The notes under the pieces: model-generated | The model's database searches: none | The model's input: only the letters and a program-made list of their open reading frames with translations | What the model was told of the DNA's origin: nothing | Made by a program: the position numbers and the translations under genes | Shown here: positions 1 through 12,926 of the stretch, piece by piece | Position numbering within the stretch: the stretch's first letter is position 1 | Layout of the letters: each line of letters begins with the position of its first letter | DNA from: Pseudomonas kermanshahensis | Lineage (GTDB): Bacteria > Pseudomonadota > Gammaproteobacteria > Pseudomonadales > Pseudomonadaceae | DNA: 64,000 nucleotides | Reading direction: 5' to 3' | NCBI RefSeq assembly: GCF_014269205.2 | Contig: NZ_JABWRY020000002.1 | Coordinates: forward strand, 151,501 to 215,500

Positions 1-801
1 CACAGCACCGTCGCCCGGCATATCGAGAGCATCGAGAAAAGCCTGGGCACGCCACTGTTCGTGCAGCATGCCCAAGGCTACGACTTGACCCCGTCCGGGC
101 AGGCCCTGCTCAAGCACGCCGAAGCCATGGAAAACGTCGCCTTGCTGGCGCAGGAAGAAATCACCCAAGCCATCACCCCGCTGGGCAAGATCCGCCTGGG
201 GGTGACCGAAGGCATTGGCATCATGTTCTTCACCCCGCGCATGAACGCGCTGTTCGAGCGCTACCCAGGCCTTGAGGTGGAACTGGTGGCGGTGCCGCGC
301 TTCGTCAGCATCCTCAACCGCGAGGCGGAAATCAGCATCCACCTGGAGCGGCCCAACGCCGACCTGCTGATCACCCGCAAGCTCACCGACTACCGCCTGG
401 CGCTCTACGCCAGCCAAGCGTACCTCGACCGCGCACCGCCGCTGCGCAACCGCGAAGACTTGGCTCGACACAGCTGGATCGGCTACGTCGATGACCTGCT
501 GTTCAGCCAGGAGCTGCTGTTTCTCAACAGTTTCTGCCGCGCGCCCAACGTAGCGTTTCGCAGCACCAGTGTGATCGCCCAGCAACACGCGGCGCGCGCG
601 GGCCTTGGCATTGCCGTGCTGCCCAACTTCATGGCGCGCCATGACCCGACGCTGGTCCGGGTGCTGCCCAGCGAAACCATCCAGCGCAGCTATTGGATCT
701 GCACCCGTCGCGAGCTGCACAAATCGGTGCGCCTGCGGGTAGTGTGGGACTACCTGCTGGCGCTGTGTGCCGCCGAACAGGGCGAGCTGCTAGCCCAGTA
801 G
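1..801 (+). CDS. LysR-family transcriptional regulator (5' end missing)
   Basis: The frame is open from base 1, so the gene starts before the window and the first part of its helix-turn-helix is missing. The visible start reads HSTVARHIESIEKSLGTPLF, the end of a LysR winged-helix domain in which a recognition helix is followed by a 'GTPLF' turn. About 245 residues of periplasmic-binding-like effector domain follow, with the family patterns 'GKIRLGVTEG' and 'AARAGLGIAVLPNFMA'. The stop lies 12 bases inside the convergent TauE-type gene. The regulated gene is probably outside the window to the left. Nothing visible identifies the ligand. Confidence 0.85.
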   Translation, partial: HSTVARHIESIEKSLGTPLFVQHAQGYDLTPSGQALLKHAEAMENVALLAQEEITQAITPLGKIRLGVTEGIGIMFFTPRMNALFERYPGLEVELVAVPRFVSILNREAEISIHLERPNADLLITRKLTDYRLALYASQAYLDRAPPLRNREDLARHSWIGYVDDLLFSQELLFLNSFCRAPNVAFRSTSVIAQQHAARAGLGIAVLPNFMARHDPTLVRVLPSETIQRSYWICTRRELHKSVRLRVVWDYLLALCAAEQGELLAQ

Positions 802-1608
802 CGCCTTGCCGGCCAACAGCAGGGCGGCCGCCCAACCGGCCACGGCAAACATCTGCTGCAAGCGCGGCCCGGCGAGTTTGGCTGCCAATGGCCGCGCCAG
901 CAGCAAACCGACCACCGCACCGAGCGCAAACGGTGCGCCGACCTGCCAGTGCATCACCCCCGCCAGGCTGGCGCTGACCACGCTCCCCGTGGACACCAGT
1001 GCAATCACCGCCAGCGAGGTCGAGACAATGCTGGCCATGCGCAAATTGGTGTAGCGGTTCAAGGCGGGGATGATCACAAACCCACCGCCCACGCCCAGCA
1101 ACCCGGACAGCAACCCCGACAGCGCGCCGGTAAAGGCCAGGGCGCGTGCGCAGGGCAACGTCCAGCGTAAACGGCCCTGCAGCGGGTTGAGCACGCAGGG
1201 TTCGATGTAGCGGTGAGCATCGTTGGCTTCACCGCGCAGCTCCCTGGCCGCCTTGCGCCAAATGCGCAGGCAGGCGTAGACCAGCACGCCGGCGAATACC
1301 AATGCCAGCGGCGTGTTGGGCACCCGGTGCGCCAGCATGAGGCCGAAGGGCGCGACCGCGATGCCGATCAGGGCAATGAACAACGCCGCTCGGTAGCGCA
1401 CCAACCCCTGACGCAAACCCAGCACTGCCCCCACGGCGGCAGCAAGGCCCACCGCCAACAGGCCGACTGGCGCCGCCTCGGCCATCGACAGGCCAAGGCC
1501 AAACACCAGCAATGGCACCGCTAGAATACCGCCCCCCGCACCGGTCAAGGCCAGCACGGCACCGATGACCGCCCCCAAGCCTGCGCCCAACAGTTGGTGT
1601 TCGATCAC
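790..1608 (-). CDS. TauE/SafE-family membrane anion exporter
   Basis: The 272-residue protein is almost wholly hydrophobic, with about eight membrane segments in two repeats. Each repeat carries the glycine-rich family motif: 'LTGAGGGILAVPLLV' near residue 22 and 'LLGVGGGFVIIPAL' in the second half. TauE/SafE (DUF81) proteins move sulfite or sulfonate-type anions across the inner membrane. The start is a GTG that overlaps the end of the sulfide:quinone oxidoreductase gene by four bases (GTGA), so the two are translationally coupled. That context suggests it exports sulfite or thiosulfate made by sulfide oxidation; this is inference from neighbourhood. Confidence 0.85.
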   Translation of the reverse strand: MIEHQLLGAGLGAVIGAVLALTGAGGGILAVPLLVFGLGLSMAEAAPVGLLAVGLAAAVGAVLGLRQGLVRYRAALFIALIGIAVAPFGLMLAHRVPNTPLALVFAGVLVYACLRIWRKAARELRGEANDAHRYIEPCVLNPLQGRLRWTLPCARALAFTGALSGLLSGLLGVGGGFVIIPALNRYTNLRMASIVSTSLAVIALVSTGSVVSASLAGVMHWQVGAPFALGAVVGLLLARPLAAKLAGPRLQQMFAVAGWAAALLLAGKALLG

Positions 1609-2885
1609 TGTTTGGCCTCAGCTACCAATGGCTGCGGCCGCGCCAACCATTCACGCCCCTTGAGCATGCCTTTCCAGTACAACGGCGGCAGTACCCGCGC
1701 CTTGAGCAACCAGGCCAGGCGCGTCGGCCGTCGGCCATCGAGTAGCCAACGGGGGAAGCTCGGCGCCACTTTGCCGCCGTAGGTGAACTCGGCCAGCACG
1801 ATCTTGCCGCGCTCGACAGTCAGCGGGCACGAACCATAGCCGTCGTACATGGCAAGGGTAGGGAGCCTGCCCAACGCCACCAGCACGTTATTGGCCACTA
1901 CCGGCGCCTGCTTGCGCGCTGCCGCAGCAGTCTTGGCATTACTGGTGTTGGCCACGTCGCCCAGGGCATGGATAGTGGTGAACTTTCGATGGCGCAAGGT
2001 CTGCGGGTCGACGTCGACCCAGCCCGCGCTGTCTGCTAACGGGCTCTCGCGAATGAAGTCTGGCGCCACCTGCGGCGGCACCACGTGCAGCATGTCGAAG
2101 GCCTCGACTCGGGTTTCAGTGCTGCCGTCGGCCAAGGTACGCACGAACGTCGCGCGCTTGCCGGGGCCATCGACCGCCACCAGGCGATGGGCGTAGTTAA
2201 GGTCCACGGCGTACTTGTCGATGTAAGCCATCAGTGCGGGCACGTAGTCGGCCACGCCAAACAGCACGGCCCCGGCGTTGAAGTAACTGGCTTTCACATC
2301 CCCCAAGTGCCCGTGGCGCAGCCAGTGGTCGCAAGACAGGTACAGCGCCTTCTGCGGCGCACCAGCGCACTTGATCGGCATCGGCGGTTGGGTGAACAAG
2401 GCGCGGCCCTGCTTGAGCTGCTGCACCAGTTGCCAGGTGTACGAGGCCAGGTCGTAGCGGTAGTTGGAGGTCACGCCGTTACGGCCCAGTGTCTCGCTCA
2501 GGCCGTCGATGGCCTGCCAATCGAGTTTCAGGCCTGGGCAAACCACCAACTGTTCATAGCTGATAGCGCGGCCATCTTCGAGTACGACCAACTGGCCCAA
2601 AGGGTCGAAGCCCTGCACGCGCGCCTTGATCCAATGTACGCCACGAGGAAGGGTCGAGGCCATGGTGCGCGCCGTGTCTGGCGCCTTGAACACACCGGCA
2701 CCGACCAGGGTCCAGCCGGGCTGGTAGTAATGCACGTCGGCGGGGTCGATCAGGGCGATATCCAGTGACGGATCACGGCTGATCAGGCTGGACGCGGTGG
2801 CGATACCGGCAGCGCCGGCACCGACGATCACCACTTTGTGGTGGTCGGTATTGAGCGTGTTGGCAGGGTGGAGCAAGGCAGGCAT
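1605..2885 (-). CDS. sqr: Sulfide:quinone oxidoreductase (type II-like)
   Basis: This 426-residue FAD protein should oxidise H2S to sulfane sulfur at the membrane and pass electrons to quinone. An N-terminal dinucleotide fold is seen at 18-30 (VVIVGAGAAGIAT) and the second FAD motif ALGDVAN at about 307-313. Two cysteines in family-typical positions are visible, C173 in 'KCAGAPQK' and C353 in 'GYGSCPLTV', matching the redox pair of SQOR-like (type II) enzymes. The C-terminus is rich in Trp, Leu and Arg, as expected for membrane attachment. It lies between the persulfide dioxygenase gene upstream and the TauE-type gene downstream, all on one strand, so it is probably one operon controlled by the divergent FisR-like activator. 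Confidence 0.88.
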   Translation of the reverse strand: MPALLHPANTLNTDHHKVVIVGAGAAGIATASSLISRDPSLDIALIDPADVHYYQPGWTLVGAGVFKAPDTARTMASTLPRGVHWIKARVQGFDPLGQLVVLEDGRAISYEQLVVCPGLKLDWQAIDGLSETLGRNGVTSNYRYDLASYTWQLVQQLKQGRALFTQPPMPIKCAGAPQKALYLSCDHWLRHGHLGDVKASYFNAGAVLFGVADYVPALMAYIDKYAVDLNYAHRLVAVDGPGKRATFVRTLADGSTETRVEAFDMLHVVPPQVAPDFIRESPLADSAGWVDVDPQTLRHRKFTTIHALGDVANTSNAKTAAAARKQAPVVANNVLVALGRLPTLAMYDGYGSCPLTVERGKIVLAEFTYGGKVAPSFPRWLLDGRRPTRLAWLLKARVLPPLYWKGMLKGREWLARPQPLVAEAKQ

Positions 2886-2924
2886 GGCGGTATTTCCTGG
2901 AAATCTCGTTATGGGTAAAAGCGG

Positions 2925-3809
2925 TTAAAGCGTGTTCAAAGGAATCTTCAGGTAGCTCACGCCATTGGCCTCGGGCTCAGGGAAGTGGCCGCTGCGCATG
3001 TTGACCTGCACCGATGGCAGGATCAGCACGGGCATGTCGAGGGTCTTGTCGCGGGCTTCGCGCATGGCCACGAAGCTGTCTTCGTCGATGCCGTGGTGAA
3101 TGTGGACGTTGCTGCCTCGTTGCTCGGCCACGGTCGTGACGTATTGCATGTCGCGCCCGCCCGGCAAGTAGTCGTGGCACATGAACAACCGGGTCTGGTC
3201 GGGGAAGGCCAGCAGGCGGCGGATCGAGCGATACAGGGTGCGGGCATCGGCGCCGGGGAAGTCGCAACGGGCCGTGCCATAGTCGGGCATGAACAGCGTG
3301 TCACCGACGAACACCGCCGTTTCACCGCCATCGACCACCACATAGCTCATGCAGGCGGGGGTGTGCCCCGGCGTGTGCAAAGCACGGGCATGCAGGTTGC
3401 CGATACGGAAACCTTCCTCATCCTCCAGCAGGACATCGAACTGGCTGCCATCCCGGGCAAAGTCGGGTTCGGCATTGAACAGCGCGCCAAACACTTTCTG
3501 CACCTGGGTGATCTGCGCACCGATGGCGGTGTGGCCGCCAAGCTTGTCCTTCAGATAGGCCGCGGCCGACAGGTGGTCTGCATGCACATGGGTTTCCAGT
3601 ATCCACTGCACCTCGGCATCGAGCGCCTTTACCCGGGTGATCAACCGGTCTGCCGAGGCGGTGCAGGTGCGCCCCGACTTGGGGTCGTAATCCAAAACGC
3701 TGTCGATCAACGCGCATTTGCGCGTCTCGCCGTCCATGAGCAAGTAGCTGATGGTCGAGGTCGCCTCGTCGAAGAAGGCTTCCACGTGAAGGTTGTTACC
3801 GATGATCAT
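2925..3809 (-). CDS. pdo: Metallo-beta-lactamase-fold persulfide dioxygenase
   Basis: The 294-residue protein carries the metal-binding motif THVHADH at 73-79, HTPGH at 145-149, GDTLF with D170, and a late His in CHD at 212. This is the pattern of ETHE1/PDO-type and related MBL hydrolases. Persulfide dioxygenases use one Fe(II) to oxidise glutathione persulfide to sulfite. The partner sqr follows 40 bases downstream, which supports this role over a generic hydrolase. I chose ATG at 3809 because GGAG lies six bases upstream; longer reading to a TTG at 3821 would begin with that same Shine-Dalgarno. A P. putida PDO2 enzyme of this type has been characterised, from memory. Confidence 0.85.
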   Translation of the reverse strand: MIIGNNLHVEAFFDEATSTISYLLMDGETRKCALIDSVLDYDPKSGRTCTASADRLITRVKALDAEVQWILETHVHADHLSAAAYLKDKLGGHTAIGAQITQVQKVFGALFNAEPDFARDGSQFDVLLEDEEGFRIGNLHARALHTPGHTPACMSYVVVDGGETAVFVGDTLFMPDYGTARCDFPGADARTLYRSIRRLLAFPDQTRLFMCHDYLPGGRDMQYVTTVAEQRGSNVHIHHGIDEDSFVAMREARDKTLDMPVLILPSVQVNMRSGHFPEPEANGVSYLKIPLNTL

Positions 3810-3867
3810 CACGTTCTCCAAAGTTTCCTACGCCCCCTATAGAGGCGTAGGCAGTGACCGGAGGTTT

Positions 3868-3883
3868 ATCAAGATGCATGCCA
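3868..3883 (-). promoter_or_regulatory. Candidate sigma54 (-24/-12) promoter for pdo-sqr-tauE
   Basis: On the minus strand the sequence reads TGGCATGCATCTTGAT. It has the TGGCA and TTG elements at the exact spacing of TGGCAC-N5-TTGCW, with mismatches at the last C of each block. It lies about 60 bases before the pdo start and divergent from a sigma54 activator gene. Weak point: the normally conserved -12 C is an A. Confidence 0.45.
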
Positions 3884-3953
3884 GGGTTTTTCACAGGCCT
3901 TGGCCAATGAATACGGGCCAGGCTGGCGCTTGCCTGGCAACATGGCAGCCACG

Positions 3954-3975
3954 TTGGCAGTCGACTGTCAGCCAA
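3954..3975. promoter_or_regulatory. Candidate upstream activator site for the FisR-like protein
   Basis: TTGGC and GCCAA arms flank a central GTCGAC, giving an imperfect 22-base palindrome. Several further TGGCAG/TGGCAA copies lie between 3928 and 3990. The site is about 75-100 bases upstream of the candidate sigma54 promoter, the usual distance for an enhancer-binding protein. Confidence 0.35.
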
Positions 3976-4031
3976 TGGCAGTGTTTGGCAGTCCTTGCTA
4001 CCCTCCGCCGGGTTATCACATCGGTGCCGTC

Positions 4032-5333
4032 ATGCCTGAGCCTCATCACATCATCCTAGCGTTGGTTTCCTACCTCGAACACGATGCCCTGCCCACCATC
4101 GTGCTGGACACGGACTACAACATCCTCGCAGCCAACGCGGCCTACCGCCGCCAGTTCGGCCGAGACCAGCAGGCGCCGCTGGGTGAAAAATGCCACAAGG
4201 TCTCGCATCACTATGCCGTGCCGTGCGACCAGGCCGGCGAGCCTTGCCCCATGCGCAAGGCATGGGACAGCAAGGTGCCGGAACGTGTGCTGCACATTCA
4301 TCACACGCCACGCGGCCCTGAGCATGTGGACGTCGAGCTGCGGCCGATCCTGGATGAGCAGGGCAGGGTGGTGGCCTTTGTCGAGCGCCTCACCACCATC
4401 ACGCTCGCCGCGGCGCAACCTCAGCAGCAGGGCTTGGTAGGGCGGGCGCCAGCGTTCAAGGCAGCATTGGCCAGCCTGCAGCGCGCGGCGCCCGCGCAAA
4501 TCCCAGTGTTGCTCCAGGGCGAATCGGGTACCGGCAAAGAGCTGTTCGCCCGCGCCCTGCACATGGGCAGCCCGCGCGCAAACGGGCCGTTGGTCGTGGT
4601 CGACTGCACCGGCTTGACCGAGTCGCTGTTCGAGAGCGAGCTGTTCGGCTACGAGAAAGGGGCGTTCACCGGCGCCAACCAACGCAAGATCGGCCTGGCC
4701 GAAGCCGCACATGGCGGCACGTTGTTCCTCGACGAAATCGGCGAAGTGCCGATGGCCATGCAGGTCAAGCTGCTGCGCCTGATCGAGTCCGGCAGCTTCC
4801 GCCCGGTGGGCAGCCTGCGGACCGTGCACTCGGATTTCCGTTTGGTCTCGGCCACGCACAAGCCGCTCAAGAGAATGGTCGCCGAAGGTACGTTCCGTGA
4901 GGATCTGTATTACCGCATCAGTGGCTTTCCTATACGGCTGCCTGCCCTGCGTGAGCGCGTGGAGGACCTGCCATTGCTGGTCGAGAGCCTGCTCCAGCGT
5001 ATGGCTGGGCAGCCCGCGCCCAGGTTGGCCGATGACGCATTGAAGCACCTCGGGCTGCATCCGTTCCCGGGCAATATCCGCGAGTTGCGTAACATCCTTG
5101 AGCGGGCACGGCTGTTTGCCGATGACGGGCTGATCCGTCCCGAGCACCTGCCTGACGACATCGGCCCACCGATTGCACCCGGCGTGACCAGGGGCCGAGG
5201 CCATAGCGACCTGAGTGAGCTGGCGCAGGCGCTGGAGCAGTTTCAGGGCCCACGCAGTGAGCTGGCGCGCCACTTGGGCATGAGTGAGCGCACCCTCTAT
5301 CGACGCCTGAAGGCACTGGGCCTGGGCACGTAG
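4032..5333 (+). CDS. fisR: FisR-like sigma54-dependent activator of sulfide oxidation
   Basis: The protein is about 433 residues: an N-terminal sensor region (1-125), a sigma54 AAA+ domain with Walker A GESGTGKE and the sigma54-contact loop 'GAFTGA', and a C-terminal Fis-type helix-turn-helix ending in '[12 protein letters not shown]'. The sensor has cysteines at 54, 65 and 72. Their spacing (11, 7) matches the three cysteines reported for Cupriavidus FisR, which senses sulfane sulfur. Divergence from sqr and pdo fits the same role. I chose the ATG at 4032 (MPEPHH...) rather than the upstream ATG at 3900, because the longer form would run through the palindromic control region and places no recognisable domain there. 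Confidence 0.82.
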   Translation: MPEPHHIILALVSYLEHDALPTIVLDTDYNILAANAAYRRQFGRDQQAPLGEKCHKVSHHYAVPCDQAGEPCPMRKAWDSKVPERVLHIHHTPRGPEHVDVELRPILDEQGRVVAFVERLTTITLAAAQPQQQGLVGRAPAFKAALASLQRAAPAQIPVLLQGESGTGKELFARALHMGSPRANGPLVVVDCTGLTESLFESELFGYEKGAFTGANQRKIGLAEAAHGGTLFLDEIGEVPMAMQVKLLRLIESGSFRPVGSLRTVHSDFRLVSATHKPLKRMVAEGTFREDLYYRISGFPIRLPALRERVEDLPLLVESLLQRMAGQPAPRLADDALKHLGLHPFPGNIRELRNILERARLFADDGLIRPEHLPDDIGPPIAPGVTRGRGHSDLSELAQALEQFQGPRSELARHLGMSERTLYRRLKALGLGT

Positions 5334-5473
5334 GCAGTCTAGGCCTTGCCCACCTTTACCTGACCTTTACCTCGAGCCAAGGAGTAGCTTGGCAAAACCG
5401 CTGTCTGATCCGTTAACCGCACCAGGCGAACAGAACTTGCGCTGGGCATTAACATGCAGAGGATCAGCAACAC

Positions 5474-5896
5474 ATGAAGAAAACCCTGACCGTGCTGTGC
5501 GCCGCGCTGATGTTCAGCGCGCCGCTGGCCAGCTTTGCTCAACCGGGCCCACCCCCGGGGCATGACAACGGCCCCTCCCATCAGGGCAACACACCGCATG
5601 GCAACGGCCAGCACGGCAAACAGCCGCAGGGTCGGCCGGGTAACGGCCATGCGCCAGCCCCTTACCAAAACCCGAACTTCCGTCCACAGCCGGGTATGCC
5701 GATACCTCATCAGCAATGGCAACGCGGGCATGCCGTTGACCCCCATTACCGCGGCGATCGCTACTGGGTAACCGACTGGCGTGCACGTCACCTCTATGCG
5801 CCACCGCGTGACCACCGTTGGTTGGCTGTGAATGGCGACTATGTGCTGGTGGCGATTGCCAGTGGGGTGATCGTGAACATTCTCAGCGGCTACTGA
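5474..5896 (+). CDS. RcnB-like secreted protein, His/Pro/Gly rich
   Basis: The 140-residue product starts with a clear signal peptide (MKKTLTVLCAALMFSAPLASFA, cut after about residue 22). A low-complexity His-, Pro-, Gly- and Asn-rich stretch follows to about residue 80. The C-terminal 'Y..GDRYWVTDWRARHLYAPPRDHRWLAVNGDYVLVAIASGVI' is typical of the RcnB family of periplasmic proteins linked to Ni/Co homeostasis. Metal binding by the His-rich part is plausible but not shown. It is a single gene, convergent with gyrB and sharing a terminator with it. Confidence 0.75.
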   Translation: MKKTLTVLCAALMFSAPLASFAQPGPPPGHDNGPSHQGNTPHGNGQHGKQPQGRPGNGHAPAPYQNPNFRPQPGMPIPHQQWQRGHAVDPHYRGDRYWVTDWRARHLYAPPRDHRWLAVNGDYVLVAIASGVIVNILSGY

Positions 5897-5914
5897 CCCA
5901 CCGTATCGCACGCA

Positions 5915-5946
5915 TAAAAAAGCCCGCTTTCGCGGGCTTTTTTTGT
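5915..5946. terminator. Bidirectional terminator between the RcnB-like gene and gyrB
   Basis: The stem AGCCCGC/GCGGGCT with loop TTTC is flanked by A-rich sequence on the left and a T run on the right. It can therefore work for both convergent genes. Confidence 0.9.
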
Positions 5947-5964
5947 CGTTCAACCTACACCTGA

Positions 5965-9493
<3,529 letters not shown>

Positions 9494-9508
9494 TCAGTCT
9501 GCTACAGG

Positions 9509-10612
9509 TTACAGACGCATCGGCATGACAACGTAGGAAGAGTCATCATTGCCAGCCTCCTGCAGCAGCGCACTGCTGTTGGAGTCGGACAGAATCAGAC
9601 GCACTTGCTCGGTCGTCATCACGCCCAGCACATCCAGCAAGTAGCTGACGTTGAAGCCGATCTCCAGCGCGCTGCCGTTGTAGTCGACGCTGATCTCTTC
9701 TTCCGCTTCTTCCTGCTCAGGGTTGTTGGCCTGAATCTTCAGTTGGCCAGCGGCCAGTTGCAGGCGAATGCCGCGGTACTTTTCGTTGGACAGGATCGCG
9801 GTACGGCTGAATGCCTCACGCAGCGCCTGACGATCACCGACCACCAGCTTATCGCCACCCTTAGGCAGTACACGCTCGTAGTCCGGGAACTTGCCGTCCA
9901 CCAGCTTGGAGGTGAAGGTGAACTCGCCGGTGGTTGCGCGAATGTGGTGTTGCCCCAGGACGATGCTGACCATGCCTTCCGGATCAGTCAGCAGGCGCGC
10001 GAGCTCCAGGATACCTTTGCGCGGCACGATCACCTGGTGGCGATCATCCTGCTCGATGGGCGCGCTCATGGAGCACAGCGCCAGGCGGTGGCCATCGGTA
10101 GAAACAGCGCGCAGGGTGTTACGCGACACCTCCAGCAGCATGCCGTTGAGGTAGTAGCGCACATCCTGTTGAGCCATGGCAAAGCTGGTGCGCTCGATCA
10201 GGCGGCGCAGCTTGCTCTGTTCCAAGTTGCAGGTCAGCGAGCCTGGGCCTTCTTCCACCGTCGGGAAGTCATTGGCGGGCAGGGTCGACAGGGTGAAGCG
10301 GCTGCGGCCGGCCTTGACCAACAGTTTTTGCTCGTCGACCTTGATATCGATCAGGACGTCGTTTGGCAGGCTTTTGCAGATGTCCATCAGCTTACGGGCC
10401 GGGACAGTGATTTCGCCAGGCTCGGCTGGCTCTTCCAGTTGCACGCGGCCTACCAGTTCGACTTCCAGGTCGGTACCGGTCAACGACAGCTGCTGGCCTT
10501 GCACAACCAGCAATACGTTAGACAGGACCGGCAAGGTCTGACGGCGCTCGACGACACCGGCGACCAGTTGCAGGGGTTTCAACAGGGCTTCGCGTTGAAT
10601 GGTGAAATGCAT
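9509..10612 (-). CDS. dnaN: DNA polymerase III beta sliding clamp
   Basis: The 367-residue protein is the usual clamp length. It begins MHFTIQREALLKPLQLVAGV and ends YVVMPMRL, the conserved C-terminus of the third clamp domain. Three roughly 120-residue clamp repeats fit. The dimeric ring tethers DNA polymerase III and also serves Hda-type inactivation of DnaA. It sits between dnaA and recF with short gaps, as in most pseudomonads. Confidence 0.97.
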   Translation of the reverse strand: MHFTIQREALLKPLQLVAGVVERRQTLPVLSNVLLVVQGQQLSLTGTDLEVELVGRVQLEEPAEPGEITVPARKLMDICKSLPNDVLIDIKVDEQKLLVKAGRSRFTLSTLPANDFPTVEEGPGSLTCNLEQSKLRRLIERTSFAMAQQDVRYYLNGMLLEVSRNTLRAVSTDGHRLALCSMSAPIEQDDRHQVIVPRKGILELARLLTDPEGMVSIVLGQHHIRATTGEFTFTSKLVDGKFPDYERVLPKGGDKLVVGDRQALREAFSRTAILSNEKYRGIRLQLAAGQLKIQANNPEQEEAEEEISVDYNGSALEIGFNVSYLLDVLGVMTTEQVRLILSDSNSSALLQEAGNDDSSYVVMPMRL

Positions 10613-10652
10613 GGTCTAGTCCCTTGCCTTCAATTAGCTGCGCAGACGGCCA

Positions 10653-12182
10653 TCAGGTCGTCAGCGTCCGCAGCAGGTTCTTGTAGTCCTCGCGGATGTC
10701 CGCGTCGGATTCCTTCAGTTCGTTGATTTTGCGGCAGGCGTGCAGCACGGTCGTGTGGTCGCGACCACCAAACATATCGCCGATCTCCGGCAGACTGTGG
10801 TTGGTCAGCTCCTTCGACAGGGCCATGGCTACCTGGCGCGGGCGCGCGACAGAACGCGAGCGACGCTTGGACAACAGATCGGAGATCTTGATCTTGTAGT
10901 ACTCGGCCACTGTGCGCTGAATGTTATCCACACTGACCAGCTTGTCTTGCAGCGCCAGCAAGTCTTTGAGCGATTCGCGAATCAGTTCGATGGTGATGTC
11001 GCGGCCCATGAAGTGCGAGTGAGCGATCACCCGCTTCAGGGCACCTTCCAGTTCGCGGACGTTAGAGCGGATGCGCTGGGCAATAAAGAAGGCAGCGTCA
11101 TGCGGCAGCTCGACTTTAGCTTGGTCCGCCTTCTTCATCAGAATCGCGACACGCGTTTCCAGCTCGGGAGGCTCTACCGCAACGGTGAGGCCCCAGCCGA
11201 AGCGGGATTTCAGACGTTCTTCCAGGCCTTCGATTTCCTTCGGGTAGCGGTCGGAGGTGAGGATCACCTGCTGGCCGCCCTCGAGCAGGGCGTTGAAGGT
11301 GTGGAAAAACTCTTCCTGGGAACGCTCTTTGCGGGCGAAGAACTGGATGTCGTCGATCAGCAACGCATCGACCGAGCGGTAGAAGCGCTTGAATTCGTTG
11401 ATGGCATTGAGCTGCAGCGCCTTGACCATGTCCGCGACGAAACGCTCCGAATGCAAGTAGACCACCTTGGCATTCGGATTTTTCTTCAGCAGGTGGTTAC
11501 CCACAGCATGCATCAAGTGGGTTTTACCCAAGCCCACACCCCCATAAAGGAAGAGCGGGTTGTAGCCATGCTTCGGGTTGTCGGCGACCTGCCAGGCAGC
11601 GGCCCGCGCCAGCTGGTTCGACTTACCTTCGACGAAGGTGTCGAAAGTGAACGTGCGGTTCAGGTAACTGGTGTGCTTGAGGGCACCTTCAACCTGAACA
11701 GTGCGCTGTTCGGTGCGGGTGTTGGTAGCCGGTGCCGGCGCAGGCTCGGCCATGGCATCAAAGCTGTCACGCGACGAAGGCTCGGCAACCTCATTGACCT
11801 GCGCAGCTTCCACAGGCGCAGCGGCAGGCTCTACCGACATCGCAGCAGGCGCGGCTTTTTGTACCTGGGTCTGCGCCAGCGAAGCGGCCACAGCGGCACT
11901 GACCGGCGCATTGGGCGCGGCCCGCGGCGCCGAGCTGCGACGGCTGCCTATTAATAAGGAAAGGGCAGGCGCAATGCCGCTGCCGTTCTCACCCAACAGC
12001 TCGAGCAGACGACCCAGGTACTTTTCATTGACCCAATCGAGAACGAAACGGTTAGGCGCATAGACGCGCAACTCGTCGCCTTCGGCTTCGACCTGTAGCG
12101 GACGGATCCAGGTGTTGAATTGCTGGGCAGGCAGTTCATCGCGCAGAAGCTCCACGCACTGCTGCCAAAGTTCCACTGACAC
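10653..12182 (-). CDS. dnaA: Chromosomal replication initiator DnaA
   Basis: The 509-residue protein has all four domains. Domain I is at 1-85 ([25 protein letters not shown]...) and a long Ala/Pro/Glu-rich linker (domain II) runs from about 85 to 170. The AAA+ domain has Walker A at 213-221 (GGVGLGKTH) and Walker B '[10 protein letters not shown]'. Domain IV carries the DNA-binding signature '[15 protein letters not shown]'. It binds TTATNCACA boxes and opens the origin. The promoter region contains DnaA boxes, so it is probably self-regulated, as reported for P. putida dnaA. Start codon: GTG at 12182. Confidence 0.98.
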   Translation of the reverse strand: MSVELWQQCVELLRDELPAQQFNTWIRPLQVEAEGDELRVYAPNRFVLDWVNEKYLGRLLELLGENGSGIAPALSLLIGSRRSSAPRAAPNAPVSAAVAASLAQTQVQKAAPAAMSVEPAAAPVEAAQVNEVAEPSSRDSFDAMAEPAPAPATNTRTEQRTVQVEGALKHTSYLNRTFTFDTFVEGKSNQLARAAAWQVADNPKHGYNPLFLYGGVGLGKTHLMHAVGNHLLKKNPNAKVVYLHSERFVADMVKALQLNAINEFKRFYRSVDALLIDDIQFFARKERSQEEFFHTFNALLEGGQQVILTSDRYPKEIEGLEERLKSRFGWGLTVAVEPPELETRVAILMKKADQAKVELPHDAAFFIAQRIRSNVRELEGALKRVIAHSHFMGRDITIELIRESLKDLLALQDKLVSVDNIQRTVAEYYKIKISDLLSKRRSRSVARPRQVAMALSKELTNHSLPEIGDMFGGRDHTTVLHACRKINELKESDADIREDYKNLLRTLTT

Positions 12183-12689
12183 GGATATCCCCTGAGTTTG
12201 AAAGCCGGATGAGGCAAAAACAAACCGCCATTGTACCGGTCGAGCGATCAGTTATCCACATGTGGATACGTTAGGAGCCATGACAAAACAGCCATTTATC
12301 GACCAAAACGGCTTTATTGCGCTGTGCATAAGCTCTGTGGATAACCGCACCTGAGGGCTATGCACAACCCTGGGTTGAGATCCGTGGATAATTCACCTGT
12401 GGATAATGAGCACTTTAATCCACAGCTTCTGCGCATGCGGAGCACAAGCGCAGCACCGGATACCGACAGGGTTTCAAAACTCTGTACAGCCCGCTATTTC
12501 TGGGCTGCAGAACGTTATCCACAGAAAGTTATCCACTTAAGATTTATAAGTTCTTTAAGAAAGCTTTTTAAATGTCTCTTCTTTTTTTTCATGTTATCCC
12601 CCGATGTGCGTTCACGCTAAGGCCGTGTCTGGGCAGCGTCTGATCGACCGAGCCCGTCACGCCTTCTATAAGGAATGACTGGTTGGAAA
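12183..12689. other. Replication origin oriC1 (dnaA-rpmH intergenic)
   Basis: Five perfect TTATNCACA boxes were found: 12252-12260 (+), 12323-12331 (-), 12336-12344 (-), 12398-12406 (-) and 12515-12523 (+). One-mismatch boxes are at 12261, 12358, 12383, 12416 and 12529. A strongly AT-rich tract at about 12536-12602, ending in a T run, is the likely unwinding element next to the last boxes. This is the established position of the pseudomonad origin. Confidence 0.93.
12230..12235 (-). promoter_or_regulatory. Candidate dnaA -10 element
   Basis: TACAAT reads on the minus strand about 50 bases before the dnaA start. The region where a -35 box would lie runs into an inverted pair of DnaA boxes (12252-12260 perfect, 12261-12269 with one mismatch). 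This fits repression of dnaA by its own product. No good -35 is visible. Confidence 0.45.
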
Positions 12690-12718
12690 TTGACCTATTG
12701 GCTTGCTTTCTCTAGAAT
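12690..12718 (+). promoter_or_regulatory. Sigma70 promoter of rpmH-rnpA
   Basis: TTGACC at 12690-12695 and TAGAAT at 12713-12718 are separated by exactly 17 bases, giving a strong housekeeping promoter. The rpmH start is about 60 bases downstream. Confidence 0.85.
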
Positions 12719-12778
12719 CGCCGGTCTCTTAAAAAGGGGGCCATCCCGGCCGTCGTCGACAAACCCAGGTAACACGCC

Positions 12779-12913
12779 ATGAAACGTACTTTCCAACCAA
12801 GCACCATCAAGCGCGCGCGCACTCACGGTTTCCGTGCTCGTATGGCTACCAAGAACGGCCGCGCTGTTCTGTCGCGTCGTCGTGCCAAAGGCCGTAAGCG
12901 TCTGGCCATTTGA
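12779..12913 (+). CDS. rpmH: 50S ribosomal protein L34
   Basis: This 44-residue, very basic protein begins [18 protein letters not shown] and ends in an Arg/Lys-rich tail ([12 protein letters not shown]), the standard L34 length and sequence. It is a structural protein of the large ribosomal subunit. It heads the rpmH-rnpA-yidD-yidC series and its stop is 13 bases before the rnpA start. Confidence 0.98.
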   Translation: MKRTFQPSTIKRARTHGFRARMATKNGRAVLSRRRAKGRKRLAI

Positions 12914-12926
12914 TTTTTCGGCACAG

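Noticed and set aside
3954..4010. Sigma54 promoter for the fisR gene itself on the plus strand (TGGCAGTCCTTGCT)
   Set aside because: The GG-to-GC spacing is two bases too short for a -24/-12 promoter.
12834..12926. Upstream extension of rnpA to an ATG at 12834
   Set aside because: The extension lies inside rpmH in another frame and reads [12 protein letters not shown]..., unlike any RnpA N-terminus; GTG 12927 gives the family start.
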